From: JBOHTO01 sp050733695
Lineage (GTDB): Bacteria; Gemmatimonadota; Gemmatimonadetes; Gemmatimonadales; Gemmatimonadaceae
Assembly (NCBI GenBank): GCA_050733695.1
Contig: JBOHTO010000032.1
Span: 1 to 45,486 of the forward strand
Reading direction: 5' to 3'
DNA: 45,486 bases
Shown: positions 15,459-23,651 of the stretch, piece by piece
Position numbering within the stretch: position 1 is the first letter of the stretch
Layout of the letters: each line of letters starts with the position of its first letter
Notes under the pieces: generated by a model
What the model was told of the DNA's origin: nothing
The model's database searches: none
The model's input: only the letters and a program-made list of their open reading frames with translations
Translations under genes and position numbers: made by a program

Positions 15459-16106
15459 ATGGCAGCCACGGTCGACGCACTACTCCCGCTCAGCTTTCTG
15501 GAAGCTGTTCGCGATGTCGATACACCGGAAGGTGAATACGATTCGGAGCTCGTGGCGGAGCTCAAGAACAAGCGCTTCGGGTTAAGCGATACGGTCTACA
15601 CGCAGATCAGGCGCTACACCGACGCGGTGAAGCGGAATCAGTCCGTGGCGCACGAGGAAGCGGTCGCCCTCGCGCGGTTGATCGGGCGCAGGCAGGACGC
15701 CGAGAACGTCTTTCGCGCAGCAGGCGCGTATCTGGCCCTGGAGACATATCAGTCGATATCGCCTGTCTTGCGGCAACTGATGCGCATCCTTCCGTCGCTG
15801 CTCGCGCGACCCATCGCACTCCGCCGCGCGCGGCGTATCACGAAACGCTACCTGAATGCCTCGCTGAACCGGAATGGTTCCTTTCTCACCCTGGAGGTTC
15901 CGGAATCGGTCACGATCGAATCCGCGCCGCGCGCTGCAGGGTGCTCGTACTACGGCACGTTCCTGCGGGAGCTCATGCGCCTTCTGATCGGAGGGGCGGG
16001 CCCCGTGGAGCACGTGCGCTGCGCGAGCCGGGGTGAGGATGCCTGCGAATGGCGAGCCGACTGGCGTCCGATGGACAGAGCGGCGATGGCTGCCTCCGAG
16101 GGCTGA
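15459..16106 (+). CDS. Protein with V4R-like (4-vinyl reductase/small-molecule binding) C-terminal domain
   Basis: 215 residues, no signal peptide. The C-terminal part (about 140-200) ends in VEHVRCASRGEDACEWRADW, with Cys188 and Cys196 in a C-x7-C-E-(W/F) arrangement. This resembles the end of V4R domains (BchJ and various sensory proteins), in which a Cys pair closes a hydrophobic or metal-binding pocket. The N-terminal about 100 residues are helical and unrecognised. It is divergent from the DUF92 operon and immediately followed (1 nt) by the M24 peptidase gene. The V4R call is from motif memory only; a heme/NO-binding-like fold is an alternative. Confidence 0.45.
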   Translation: MAATVDALLPLSFLEAVRDVDTPEGEYDSELVAELKNKRFGLSDTVYTQIRRYTDAVKRNQSVAHEEAVALARLIGRRQDAENVFRAAGAYLALETYQSISPVLRQLMRILPSLLARPIALRRARRITKRYLNASLNRNGSFLTLEVPESVTIESAPRAAGCSYYGTFLRELMRLLIGGAGPVEHVRCASRGEDACEWRADWRPMDRAAMAASEG

Positions 16107-16107
16107 C

Positions 16108-17292
16108 ATGTTGACGCCCGCGAGCCTTCCGGAACTCCAGCGCGCTCTCGCCAGCGCGCAGGTCGACGGCTGGCTTCTCTTCGACTTTCACGGCGCGAAC
16201 CCGATCGCGGGCGGACTCCTGCGTCTGGACGGGATGGTCACGCGCCGGATTTTCGCGTTCATACCGCGCACAGGAACGCCCGTTGCTCTCACGCACGCGA
16301 TCGAGCAGGGGCCCTGGCGCCGCTGGCCCGCCGAATGGAAACGCGAGCGTTACAGCTCCTGGCGCACACTCGAGGAATCGCTGTCGGCGCTGGTCCGCGG
16401 CAAGCGTGTGGCGATGGAGTATTCGCCGGGCGATGCGGTGCCGTATCTGGATCGAGTTCCGGCGGGCGTGCTCGAGATGGTGCGGGCCGCAGGCGCAGAC
16501 GTTGTGTCGTCGTCGGCGCTCGTGACGCGGTTCTACGCAGCGTTGAGTGCGGAAGATCTCGCTGCACACCGTCGTGCCGCCGAGATAGTCGCGACCACAG
16601 GGCGCGGGGCGATCGAGCTCGCCGGTCGGCGCGCCCGCGACGGAGAGCCGATCACGGAGCACGACCTGCAGCACTGGATTGTCGAGCGCTTCGAGGCGGC
16701 CGACCTGGAAGCCGACCACGCACCGATCGTCGCGGCCGGAGCGAACGCCGCCGATCCGCACTACGAACCGTCTGCCGAACGCGAACGCGCGATCACCGAA
16801 GGCGACATCCTGCTCGTCGATCTATGGGCGCGCGAAAGCAGCGACGGTGGTGTGTACGCCGACCAGACATGGATGGGCTCGATCGGTGAACCGGGTGCGC
16901 GTGCGGTCGAGGTGTGGGAAGCCGTGCGCGCTGCGCGCGATGCCGCGATCGACATGGTGCGCGTGAAGGCCCGCGCCGGAGCTCCGCTACGTGGGGCCGA
17001 TGTCGATGACGCCGCGCGCGAAGTGATCCGCCGGCGCGGCTTCGGCGACTACTTCACGCACCGTACAGGCCATTCCATCGATCCGCGCGACCTGCACGGC
17101 GCGGGACCACACATCGACAACCTGGAGACCCGCGAGGAGCGGCTGCTCATGCCCGGCGTCGCGTTCTCGATAGAGCCGGGTGTGTACATCGCGGGCGAGA
17201 TCGGGATGCGTTCCGAAGTGAACGCGTACATGGGCGACGGTGAAGCGATCATCACTCCCGTGGACTATCAGCGCGAGCTACTGGTGGTCTGA
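16108..17292 (+). CDS. M24 family metallopeptidase (Xaa-Pro aminopeptidase-like)
   Basis: Cytoplasmic dinuclear-metal peptidase of the pita-bread fold, 394 residues. The metal ligands are visible: D238 (LLVDLWA), D252 (YADQTW), H322 (HRTGHSID), E356 (SIEPGVY) and E370 (MRSEVNAY). His218 in DPHYEP corresponds to the substrate-site His. An N-terminal creatinase-type domain occupies about residues 1-150. The ATG at 16108 is one base after the V4R-like stop; a longer frame from 16033 overlaps that gene and adds no homology. Exact substrate (X-Pro dipeptides or creatinase-like) cannot be told from sequence. The 3' end overlaps the convergent GH18-like gene by 25 nt. Confidence 0.92.
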   Translation: MLTPASLPELQRALASAQVDGWLLFDFHGANPIAGGLLRLDGMVTRRIFAFIPRTGTPVALTHAIEQGPWRRWPAEWKRERYSSWRTLEESLSALVRGKRVAMEYSPGDAVPYLDRVPAGVLEMVRAAGADVVSSSALVTRFYAALSAEDLAAHRRAAEIVATTGRGAIELAGRRARDGEPITEHDLQHWIVERFEAADLEADHAPIVAAGANAADPHYEPSAERERAITEGDILLVDLWARESSDGGVYADQTWMGSIGEPGARAVEVWEAVRAARDAAIDMVRVKARAGAPLRGADVDDAAREVIRRRGFGDYFTHRTGHSIDPRDLHGAGPHIDNLETREERLLMPGVAFSIEPGVYIAGEIGMRSEVNAYMGDGEAIITPVDYQRELLVV

Positions 17293-18308
17293 CCGCCGAG
17301 CATCGGCCAGACCGCAGGATCCTCGAGTCCCAGGCGCCAGAAGGCAAAGCGCTCGACGCCGAGCCGGCTCATGGTCGCGAGCAGTTCCGCGAGAAGCGCG
17401 GCGTCGGTAACCCAGAGCTCCCACTCACCCGGACTCGACGCGCGCAGCGAGCCGGTGGAGGGCTCCCGCTCCAGTTCCTCGCCATCTTCGGCCGCTGCTC
17501 GTCGAGCCTCGTCGAAGCCAACGACCACGCCCGGCGCGCCCTGTCGCCAGAGGTAGCCGTACAGAGGAAGCGCCGCGATGAGGCGACTCGCGCCGACCTC
17601 CGCGATTCTCAGCGCGAGCTGTTCGCGCGCCCACGCTGGCGTCGCGACTGCGCCGGGCGGCGAACCCGACCAGTGCTGATCGTACAACATGACGAGAACA
17701 AGGTCGGCGGCAGAGAGGAGAGGCTGGGCAGGATACGCTGCGGTATCCGGCGCGGGAACCGCGATGACGATCGGTTCCACGTCGCGCGCCCGCGCGGAGT
17801 CCGCGATCGAGCGTGCCACGGAGATCAGCGCGCCGAGGTCTGCCGGCCCCATGCCCTCGAAGTCGAGCACGAGCCCGCGATAGCCGCGCGACGACGCGAG
17901 CTGCGCAACGCGGCCAGCAACCTCCGCCCGGCGTCGAGCATCGCCTGCGAGGGCGCGGATCGTAGCCGGATGGAAGCGATCGCCAAGCCACGATGTCACG
18001 AGCGCCATGTAACGCGCTCCGGCGTGACGTCCCGCGAGCGAGTCGGGGAAGAGCTCGATGGGCAGGCCGGAGAGCGTGTCCAGCGCGACCCACCCGGAGA
18101 CGATGACATCCACGTCGCCGCCATGGAGAGCGAGACTTCGTGCGCTGCGCCGATCCCATGGGGCGGTGAAGGCCCAGAGCTCGCCCGATGCCGCGGCCGG
18201 CGAGACTGCAATGCTTTTTTCCGGCGTCACAGTGCTGCAGGCAATTCCGGCCAGCGAGACGCCCAGGGCAGCGGCGCGGAAGTATCTGCGTGCTTCGGGA
18301 GTGGTCAT
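17268..18308 (-). CDS. GH18-like glycoside hydrolase-fold lipoprotein
   Basis: 346 residues with a lipoprotein signal (AAALGVSLAGIAC, Cys24). The centre reads YRGLVLDFEGM (D149, E151), the strand-4 D-x-E end of the GH18 motif as in spore-cortex YaaH/YdhD-type proteins. LVLVMLYDQHWSGSPPGAVA (about 200-220) matches the MxYD region with the catalytic-site Tyr, and RLIAALPLYGYLW the next strand. It probably acts on a periplasmic or surface glycan such as peptidoglycan, but could be a non-catalytic binder since only the last two acidic residues of DxxDxDxE are kept. The start has GGTGGAG directly before ATG. It overlaps the M24 gene tail-to-tail. Confidence 0.75.
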   Translation of the reverse strand: MTTPEARRYFRAAALGVSLAGIACSTVTPEKSIAVSPAAASGELWAFTAPWDRRSARSLALHGGDVDVIVSGWVALDTLSGLPIELFPDSLAGRHAGARYMALVTSWLGDRFHPATIRALAGDARRRAEVAGRVAQLASSRGYRGLVLDFEGMGPADLGALISVARSIADSARARDVEPIVIAVPAPDTAAYPAQPLLSAADLVLVMLYDQHWSGSPPGAVATPAWAREQLALRIAEVGASRLIAALPLYGYLWRQGAPGVVVGFDEARRAAAEDGEELEREPSTGSLRASSPGEWELWVTDAALLAELLATMSRLGVERFAFWRLGLEDPAVWPMLGGQTTSSSR

Positions 18309-18410
18309 TCTCCACCTTCGGCTTTAAGGTTCCTTGACGTACTCGCCTGGGCACAAACCGTTCGTAAACCAGCGTGCAGAATCCTGAGCATCCGAGTCAT
18401 CCCTCAATGT

Positions 18411-18437
18411 CGTCATTTCCGCGAAAGCGGAAATCCA
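18411..18437 (+). repeat. REP-like palindromic repeat, copy 1
   Basis: Inverted arms ATTTCCGC/GCGGAAAT around GAAA, preceded by GTC and followed by CCA. It lies between the divergent GH18-like and cupredoxin-like genes. This copy carries compensating changes in both arms compared with the ATTCCCGC/GCGGGAAT consensus, which indicates that the hairpin is maintained. Confidence 0.85.
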
Positions 18438-18500
18438 CCTTCTCGGGCATCTGCAGCGACTGCGTGGTATCGTACAGTCGCTGCGCGCGCCTTCATTCTG

Positions 18501-19343
18501 ATGACGCTGGTTGCCTGCGCCGGCGACGACGGCGGCGGTGTCGCAGCGGATTCGGAGGCGCACAGGCCGGTCTGGCGGTCGGCGGCCGCGCAGCCATTTC
18601 CGGCGCTTCGCGCCGCCCCGTACAACGTCGTCGAGCCGCCCGCACCCGGGAGCCCCGGAGCGTGGGGGAGCATCGCGGGCACCGTCGAGCTGCTCGGCGA
18701 TCCGATCGATGATAATGACTCGGATCTTCCCGGCGAGAATCGCGGATGCGGACGGTCAGCGGAGGAATCTGATGTTGCGCAGGGCGCGATCGAGCGCGAC
18801 GGAACAGGCCTGCTGAACGTCGTGGTGTGGCTGGCGGACATCCGAACCGGGCGACGGCTACCGCTCGAGCGGCGGTTCGAGCTCACGAATCGCGATTGCA
18901 TGCTTGTCCCGCGCGTGCAGGCTGTCGCGCAGGGAGGTACGCTGAACGTGCGCAACAGGGACAACGAGATGCACCGCACACGTTTTGTGCGAACCCGGAC
19001 CGGCGAAACGTTGGAGCTGCTTCGCTACAACGATGCGGGGCAGGTCGTGCCCGTGGAGAGTGTCCTCGCCGAACGCGGGCTTCTCGAGGTGCGCTGTGAT
19101 TCCCATCCCTGGACGCTCGGCTGGATTGCCGTGTTCGACCACCCGTACTTCGCGGTGACGGGACGCGACGGCGAGTTCACTATCCAGGGCGTGCCGCCTG
19201 GACGTTACCGCCTCGTTGCCTGGCATGAGCGGCTGGGTATCGTCGAGGAGGACATCGAAGTCAAACCGGGCGACGGCACCGGCGACGCCGAACCGGAGGA
19301 GGTTCTGCTGCGCTATCAGATCACGCCGCTGCAGGCGCCCTGA
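18501..19343 (+). CDS. Cupredoxin-like / carboxypeptidase-regulatory-like exported protein
   Basis: About 280 residues from the only in-frame ATG. Residues 100-215 form a cupredoxin-like domain: LNVRNRDNEMHRTRF (His158), then LLEVRCDSHPWTLGWIAVFDHPYFAVT (Cys199, His202), the copper-ligand spacing seen in this family. A carboxypeptidase regulatory-like (transthyretin) fold follows: GRDGEFTIQGVPPGRYRLVAWHE. A CxxCH-type heme motif is absent. The codons before the ATG encode VAARAFIL, so AFILMTLVACAG looks like a lipoprotein signal whose beginning has no standard start codon after the REP at 18411-18437. The start is therefore unresolved (rare start, or a disrupted 5' end). The role in electron transfer or copper binding is inferred. 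Confidence 0.7.
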   Translation: MTLVACAGDDGGGVAADSEAHRPVWRSAAAQPFPALRAAPYNVVEPPAPGSPGAWGSIAGTVELLGDPIDDNDSDLPGENRGCGRSAEESDVAQGAIERDGTGLLNVVVWLADIRTGRRLPLERRFELTNRDCMLVPRVQAVAQGGTLNVRNRDNEMHRTRFVRTRTGETLELLRYNDAGQVVPVESVLAERGLLEVRCDSHPWTLGWIAVFDHPYFAVTGRDGEFTIQGVPPGRYRLVAWHERLGIVEEDIEVKPGDGTGDAEPEEVLLRYQITPLQAP

Positions 19344-19381
19344 TCAGGGACATGGTCATTCCGCGTTGAGAGTCCCGCGAC

Positions 19382-19449
19382 CGTCGTGAGTCCCACGACC
19401 CGTCGTCAATCCTGCGACCCGTCGTTATTCCCGCGAAAGCGGGAATCCA
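19382..19449 (+). repeat. REP-like repeat, copy 2, with two upstream half-sites
   Basis: A full palindrome (ATTCCCGC/GCGGGAAT around GAAA) at 19421-19449 is preceded by two degenerate left half-sites at a 19-nt period (units starting at 19382, 19401 and 19420, each beginning CGTCGT). It lies between the convergent cupredoxin-like and ctaB genes, so it could also serve as a bidirectional transcription end. Confidence 0.85.
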
Positions 19450-19517
19450 TTTTCGCGGTTGTCGTCGGGTCGCCCATCAGCGACCTCCCGCGGCCATCAC
19501 GCCCGAGGCGGCCGCCC

Positions 19518-20411
19518 TCACCGGGCAAGCCCGCGATCCAGCATCATGGCCACAAAGAGGAGCGCGAGGTACAGCAGCGAGAACCTGTAGAGCCGCCATG
19601 CGGGTGCGCGCCACTCCGGCGCGCGCATCACGCGCACTATGCCGGCGAGCAACGCAGCGCCAAGCCCTAGAGCGACCACGAAGTAAACGATGCCGAGCGC
19701 GCCGAAAGCCGTTGGGAGAAGCGTGAGCGGCACGAGGATCAGCCCGTACCAGAGCATCTGGCGCATGGTCTCCCGCTCACCCCAGACCAGCGGTGCCATG
19801 GGAACGCCCGCGCGCCCGTAGTCGCCCTGCTTGAGTAGCGCGAGCGCCCAGAAATGCGGTGGCGTCCAGTAGAACACGATCGCGAACAGATACAGCGCGG
19901 CGAGATCCATCCTGCCCGTCGCCGCGGCCCATCCCACGAGTGGTGGAAACGCGCCCGCCGCCCCGCCGATGACGATGTTATGCGGCGTCGTGCGCTTGAG
20001 CCAGCGTGTGTAGACGAAGATGTAGAAGTAGAAGCCGGCGAGCGCGAGCGTTGCGGCGAGAACATTCGCGAAGTAGGCGAACAGGATCGTCGCCGCGGTC
20101 GCGAGTGTGACGCCAAAGATGAGCACCGCGATTGCTTCCATCCGACCGCTCGGGATGGGACGCAGCCGCGTACGCGCCATGCGGTCATCGATGTCGCGAT
20201 CGAGATACATGTTGACCGCATTCGCGCCGCCGGCCATCAGATAGCCAGCGATCATCACCACGACCACGAGTTGCCAGCTCGGGAAGGCGGCGATGTACAT
20301 CGGCGCGACGGTGGTGACGAGGAGAAGCGAGATGATGCGCGGCTTCGTCAGCATCACGAGGTCGCGGATGACGGAATGCTGTCGAACCCCGGATACAGTA
20401 GCGCCGGTCAT
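19518..20411 (-). CDS. ctaB: Protoheme IX farnesyltransferase (heme O synthase)
   Basis: Inner-membrane UbiA-superfamily prenyltransferase that adds farnesyl to heme b, giving heme O. 297 residues, about nine spans. The first Asp-rich motif is NAVNMYLDRDIDDRMARTRLRP (N67, D71, D75), and the second loop reads KQGDYGRAGVPM. LTKPRIISLLLVT at the N-terminus and FPPLVGW are further CtaB hallmarks. The ATG at 20411 overlaps the ctaA stop by the ATGA arrangement; the frame is open further upstream but that overlaps ctaA. Works with CtaA, encoded upstream, to make heme A for cytochrome oxidase. No oxidase subunits occur in the window. Confidence 0.95.
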   Translation of the reverse strand: MTGATVSGVRQHSVIRDLVMLTKPRIISLLLVTTVAPMYIAAFPSWQLVVVVMIAGYLMAGGANAVNMYLDRDIDDRMARTRLRPIPSGRMEAIAVLIFGVTLATAATILFAYFANVLAATLALAGFYFYIFVYTRWLKRTTPHNIVIGGAAGAFPPLVGWAAATGRMDLAALYLFAIVFYWTPPHFWALALLKQGDYGRAGVPMAPLVWGERETMRQMLWYGLILVPLTLLPTAFGALGIVYFVVALGLGAALLAGIVRVMRAPEWRAPAWRLYRFSLLYLALLFVAMMLDRGLAR

Positions 20412-21664
20412 GTGCCCCTGCCCCCCGCCGCTCCCTCGCCATCCAACGGTCGAACCGAGCTGCCCGGTGCAGATGCATCCGGGTTCCCGGGATCGTTGCG
20501 CTCGTCCGTGATCGGCGCGTCGGTCGAGAGCCAGGAGTCGACCATCGGCTCGGCCACGCCGGGCGTTGCGCGCGTGCCCGGGCCGGTGCGGGTCGCGCCG
20601 CCGAACGTCGTGCGCGATGCGCGATGCGCGATCGCCGCGAAGACGATGACGCCGAGCCAGACGAGCGTTCCGATCGCCTGGTGCAACGACTGCAGCTGCG
20701 GCGGCAGGCGCAGCTCGACCAGCGCGGCCGCCACCAGCAGTTGCGCGAGCACCAGTCCGAAGGCGATGCGTGCCATCGACACGACGGCGGCCGGCTCGCG
20801 TCGCTGCGTGGTGGCGATCATCAGCCCCAGCAGGTGGAAGAAGAGCAGAAATGCGAAAATGCGGTGCGTGAGCTGGAGGTGCACCGGGCCGTCGTACCCG
20901 TTTCGGCAGAGCGGGAACCCGACGCATGCCTCGGCGGCGCCCGGCAGATTCGCCGTGAGTGCACCCAGCACGAGTATCACAAACGTCATGATCGCCGCGG
21001 CCAGCGCTCCCCGGTAAGTTTTCGCCGAACCGCCGCCGAACGCCGCGCGCGTCGCCCCGAGTCCACCGCCGCGCATCACCGCAAGCGCGAGCGTAGCGAG
21101 GAGTGACATCGCGAGTGCGAGATGTACGACGTTAACGATGGGATGCGTCCCCAGCGTGACCGTCAGCGCGCCGAACAGCGCGACGGCCGCGTAGATCCCC
21201 GCCGCTAACAGCGTCGCGCGGAACACAGCGCCGACGGCCTCTCCAGCGCCGCGCGTCTCGCCCCCACGGTCACTCCCGCCCCTCTGCTTGTCATTCCCGC
21301 TCCTTAGCTTGTCATTCCCGCCTCTCCCCTCATCATTCCCGCGAAGGCGGGAATCCATCGTGCCCGCACCGTAGACGCCACTCGCGGCGCGAACGCGCCT
21401 CGTCGCAAAAAACGCCGCGCCCACGAGTACAATGATCGCGACGCCGAGCGCTGCCGCGAGGTATCGGTGCGTCACCTCGATCACGAGATCGGGGCGCTCG
21501 AGCGGCGGGAAGAGATATCCTCGGCACGTGGGCCAACTGTCGCCGCACCCCATCCCCGATCCCGTGATTCGCACGATCGCGCCGAACACGATCTGAAGGA
21601 AGGCGAGCGCGAGAGCGGTGCAGGACAGCAGCCGGAGCGTGCGCAACGGCGATCGCGTGTTCAT
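20408..21664 (-). CDS. ctaA: Heme A synthase (CtaA/COX15)
   Basis: Converts heme O to heme A. 418 residues, longer than usual, with eight spans. Conserved histidines: H66 (VTHRYLAA), H181 (NVVHLALA), H267 (QLTHRIFAF) and H328 (SLHQAIGT). The extracytoplasmic Cys pairs are C40/C47 and C247/C253 (ACVGFPLC). Residues 103-136, between the second and third spans, are translated REP repeat (MDSRLRGND then heptads starting GND/GSD). The C-terminal about 60 residues after RASRTTFGG are also non-conserved. Start ATG at 21664 overlaps the stop of the small membrane protein; the longer open frame upstream is rejected because of that overlap. Couples to ctaB. Confidence 0.93.
   Translation of the reverse strand: MNTRSPLRTLRLLSCTALALAFLQIVFGAIVRITGSGMGCGDSWPTCRGYLFPPLERPDLVIEVTHRYLAAALGVAIIVLVGAAFFATRRVRAASGVYGAGTMDSRLRGNDEGRGGNDKLRSGNDKQRGGSDRGGETRGAGEAVGAVFRATLLAAGIYAAVALFGALTVTLGTHPIVNVVHLALAMSLLATLALAVMRGGGLGATRAAFGGGSAKTYRGALAAAIMTFVILVLGALTANLPGAAEACVGFPLCRNGYDGPVHLQLTHRIFAFLLFFHLLGLMIATTQRREPAAVVSMARIAFGLVLAQLLVAAALVELRLPPQLQSLHQAIGTLVWLGVIVFAAIAHRASRTTFGGATRTGPGTRATPGVAEPMVDSWLSTDAPITDERNDPGNPDASAPGSSVRPLDGEGAAGGRGT
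21269..21358 (+). repeat. REP-like repeat (copy 3) with a four-unit 21-bp array, inside ctaA
   Basis: A full palindrome (21331-21358) is joined to three further copies of its left half. Units start at 21269, 21290, 21311 and 21332, an exact 21-nt period. Because 21 is a multiple of three, the array is read in frame by ctaA on the minus strand as four heptads, GNDEGRG, GNDKLRS, GNDKQRG and GSDRGGE. Confidence 0.92.
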
Positions 21665-22008
21665 GCCGTCTCTGGCGCCGGAGATGGCGCGTACGCCGCA
21701 CGCCCCGCCAGCGCCACCGGGTTGGCCAGCGTTGGCGCCGCAGCGCTCACGACACCGGCACCCCCGTCCGGACGCACGTCCGCCTCGGGCGGCGGGTGCA
21801 GCGCGCGCCACGTGAACGCGAGCATCACAGCCAGTCCCGCCGCCGGAAGCAGTACCCAGGCGAGCTCACGGCCTCGGCTCGATCGCGCGGCACCCGGCGC
21901 GGACGTGTACCGCGCGCGAAACACCGAGCGCACGATCGCGATCTGAGCCATGAGAATGCAGCAGACGGCGACCCAGAAGATCGCATCCGCGAGGGAGGAA
22001 CCAATCAA
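21661..22008 (-). CDS. Small membrane protein upstream of ctaA
   Basis: 115 residues from a TTG start. One strong hydrophobic segment near the N-terminus (ADAIFWVAVCCILMAQIAIV) is followed by a basic stretch (RSVFRARY), then a second span (AWVLLPAAGLAVMLAFTW) and a Pro/Ala-rich tail. I do not recognise a family. The two-span layout and position before ctaA-ctaB recall the membrane part of a cytochrome oxidase subunit II or a small assembly factor, but the Cu-binding domain is absent. Its stop overlaps the ctaA ATG (ATGA), so it is co-translated with heme A synthesis. Confidence 0.6.
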   Translation of the reverse strand: MIGSSLADAIFWVAVCCILMAQIAIVRSVFRARYTSAPGAARSSRGRELAWVLLPAAGLAVMLAFTWRALHPPPEADVRPDGGAGVVSAAAPTLANPVALAGRAAYAPSPAPETA

Positions 22009-22118
22009 GACGCGTCCGGAATGGCGGGAGTGATGCGAGCTCGAAAGCTGTACCGGCGCAGAGGGCGGGTCAACCGCGCTCCCTCGCGCCCAACTCGCCC
22101 GGAGTGTAGGATTGCCCC

Positions 22119-23594
22119 ATGCCAGCGCACGACGCCGAGCACGACACAGCGCACGACACAGCGAACGACACGGCGCACGACACGGCGCACGACACGGCGC
22201 ACGACACAGCGCACGACACGACCGGTCTCCCGCGACGCCTTGGCCTCTGGAGCGCGGTCGCCGTGCTCGTTGGCTCCGTCATCGGCTCCGGCATCTTCCG
22301 CTCGCCCGCCGCGGTCGCCGAGCGCGTTCCGGGCCCCATCGCGATGCTGCTCGTCTGGGTCGCGGGCGGTCTCTTCGCGCTGTGCGGGGCGCTCACGCTC
22401 GCCGAACTCGCCGGTGCATTTCCGCGAACGGGCGGCGTCTACGTGTACATCCGCGAGGGCTGGGGGAGACTCCCCGCCTTTCTCTTCGGATGGGCGGAGC
22501 TCACGGTCATCCGCGCCGCCGCGCTCGGTGCGATCGCGACGACGTTCGCGGAGTACTTCCTTCGCGTGCTCGGCTACGACACGCAGTTGCCGCCCTACGA
22601 TGCCTGGGTGCATTACGTCGCGGCGGTCGCGATCATCCTGATGTCGGGGCTCAACATCGTGGGCGTGAAATGGGGATCGCTCGTCCAGAACGTGACGACG
22701 ATCGCGAAGTACGGCGGGCTGCTGTTCATCGTCCTCGTCGCGCTCGCGCTCGGCCTGCCGGAATCCGGTGGTGAGAACTTCACGCGAGCCAGCCCCGATG
22801 CCGTCGGCGGGTTCGCGATATCGGCGTTCGGCCTGGCGCTCGTATCGGTGCTCTGGGCGTTCGACGGCTGGGCGGATCTCAGCTTCATCGGCGGGGAGGT
22901 CAAGGACCCGCGGCGCAACCTGCCGCGCGCGCTCATCATGGGCACGCTCTCCGTGATCGCGATCTATCTGCTGGCGAACGTGGCGTACCTCGCGGTGCTA
23001 TCGGTCGACGAGATCCGGAGCTCGCCCCTTGTTGCGGCCGATGTCGCCCAGCGACTGCTCGGGCGTCCGGGCGTGGTGTTCGTCGCGCTCACAGTGATGG
23101 TGTCGACGTTCGGTACGCTCAACGGATCACTGCTCACGAGTCCGCGCATTTTCTTCGCCATGGCAGACGACCGGCTCTTCTTCCGCAGGGTGGCGGCCGT
23201 GCATCCGAAGTTCGAAACCCCACACGTCGCCATCGGGCTCGCCGCGATGCTCGGCGTGATCTTCGTACTCGTGCGCGACTTCGAACAGCTCGCGGACGCG
23301 TTCGTGACTGCCATCGTCCCCTTCTACGCGCTCGGGGTGGCGGCAGTGTTCGTGCTCCGGCGACGCCCGGGCTACGATCCCCCGTTTCGGGTGCCGGGGT
23401 ATCCGTTCGTCCCCGCGCTGTTCGTGCTGGCGACGCTGTTCCTGCTCGGCAATGCGATCGCCGATCCGTCCAGTCGCTGGGCAACCCTCGCGACGCTGGG
23501 CATCGTGGCGATCGGGATTCCTGTGTACTACTCGACGGTCGGGCGCCGTCGCGGTGGGGGCGGGGAAAATAGATCCCCGCGTTCGTGGAGGTGA
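22119..23594 (+). CDS. APC-superfamily amino acid permease
   Basis: 491 residues, twelve predicted spans. The conserved helix-1 motif GSVIGSGIFRSP lies at 52-63, and FPRTGGVYVYIREGWG and AFDGWADLSFIGGEVKDPRRNLPRAL are the helix-3 and helix-6 regions of the LAT/YfnA-like branch, which exchange or import amino acids in symport with ions. The cytoplasmic N-terminus (residues 7-34) is a seven-fold tetrapeptide repeat, mainly AHDT, not part of the family. The ATG at 22119 lies ahead of the repeat; a later start would still leave a complete transporter. It is divergent from the heme A operon with 110 nt between. Substrate unknown. Confidence 0.93.
   Translation: MPAHDAEHDTAHDTANDTAHDTAHDTAHDTAHDTTGLPRRLGLWSAVAVLVGSVIGSGIFRSPAAVAERVPGPIAMLLVWVAGGLFALCGALTLAELAGAFPRTGGVYVYIREGWGRLPAFLFGWAELTVIRAAALGAIATTFAEYFLRVLGYDTQLPPYDAWVHYVAAVAIILMSGLNIVGVKWGSLVQNVTTIAKYGGLLFIVLVALALGLPESGGENFTRASPDAVGGFAISAFGLALVSVLWAFDGWADLSFIGGEVKDPRRNLPRALIMGTLSVIAIYLLANVAYLAVLSVDEIRSSPLVAADVAQRLLGRPGVVFVALTVMVSTFGTLNGSLLTSPRIFFAMADDRLFFRRVAAVHPKFETPHVAIGLAAMLGVIFVLVRDFEQLADAFVTAIVPFYALGVAAVFVLRRRPGYDPPFRVPGYPFVPALFVLATLFLLGNAIADPSSRWATLATLGIVAIGIPVYYSTVGRRRGGGGENRSPRSWR
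22137..22220 (+). repeat. 12-bp tandem repeat x7 encoding (A/E)(H/N)DT
   Basis: Seven 12-nt units in the permease gene, differing only at a few bases. Translated units are EHDT, AHDT, ANDT and AHDT x4. Length changes by whole units would keep the frame. The result is a His/Asp-rich cytoplasmic tail, with seven Asp and six His in 28 residues. Confidence 0.95.
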
Positions 23595-23651
23595 CGAGAT
23601 ATGCAGCGCGGGGAGGACGAGGTCTGCAGGGCGGGGATGAGGGCCCGCCGT

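Noticed and set aside
15276..15480. Longer DUF92 start at 15480
   Set aside because: The extra 69 residues are non-homologous, hydrophilic and overlap the start of the divergent V4R-like gene.
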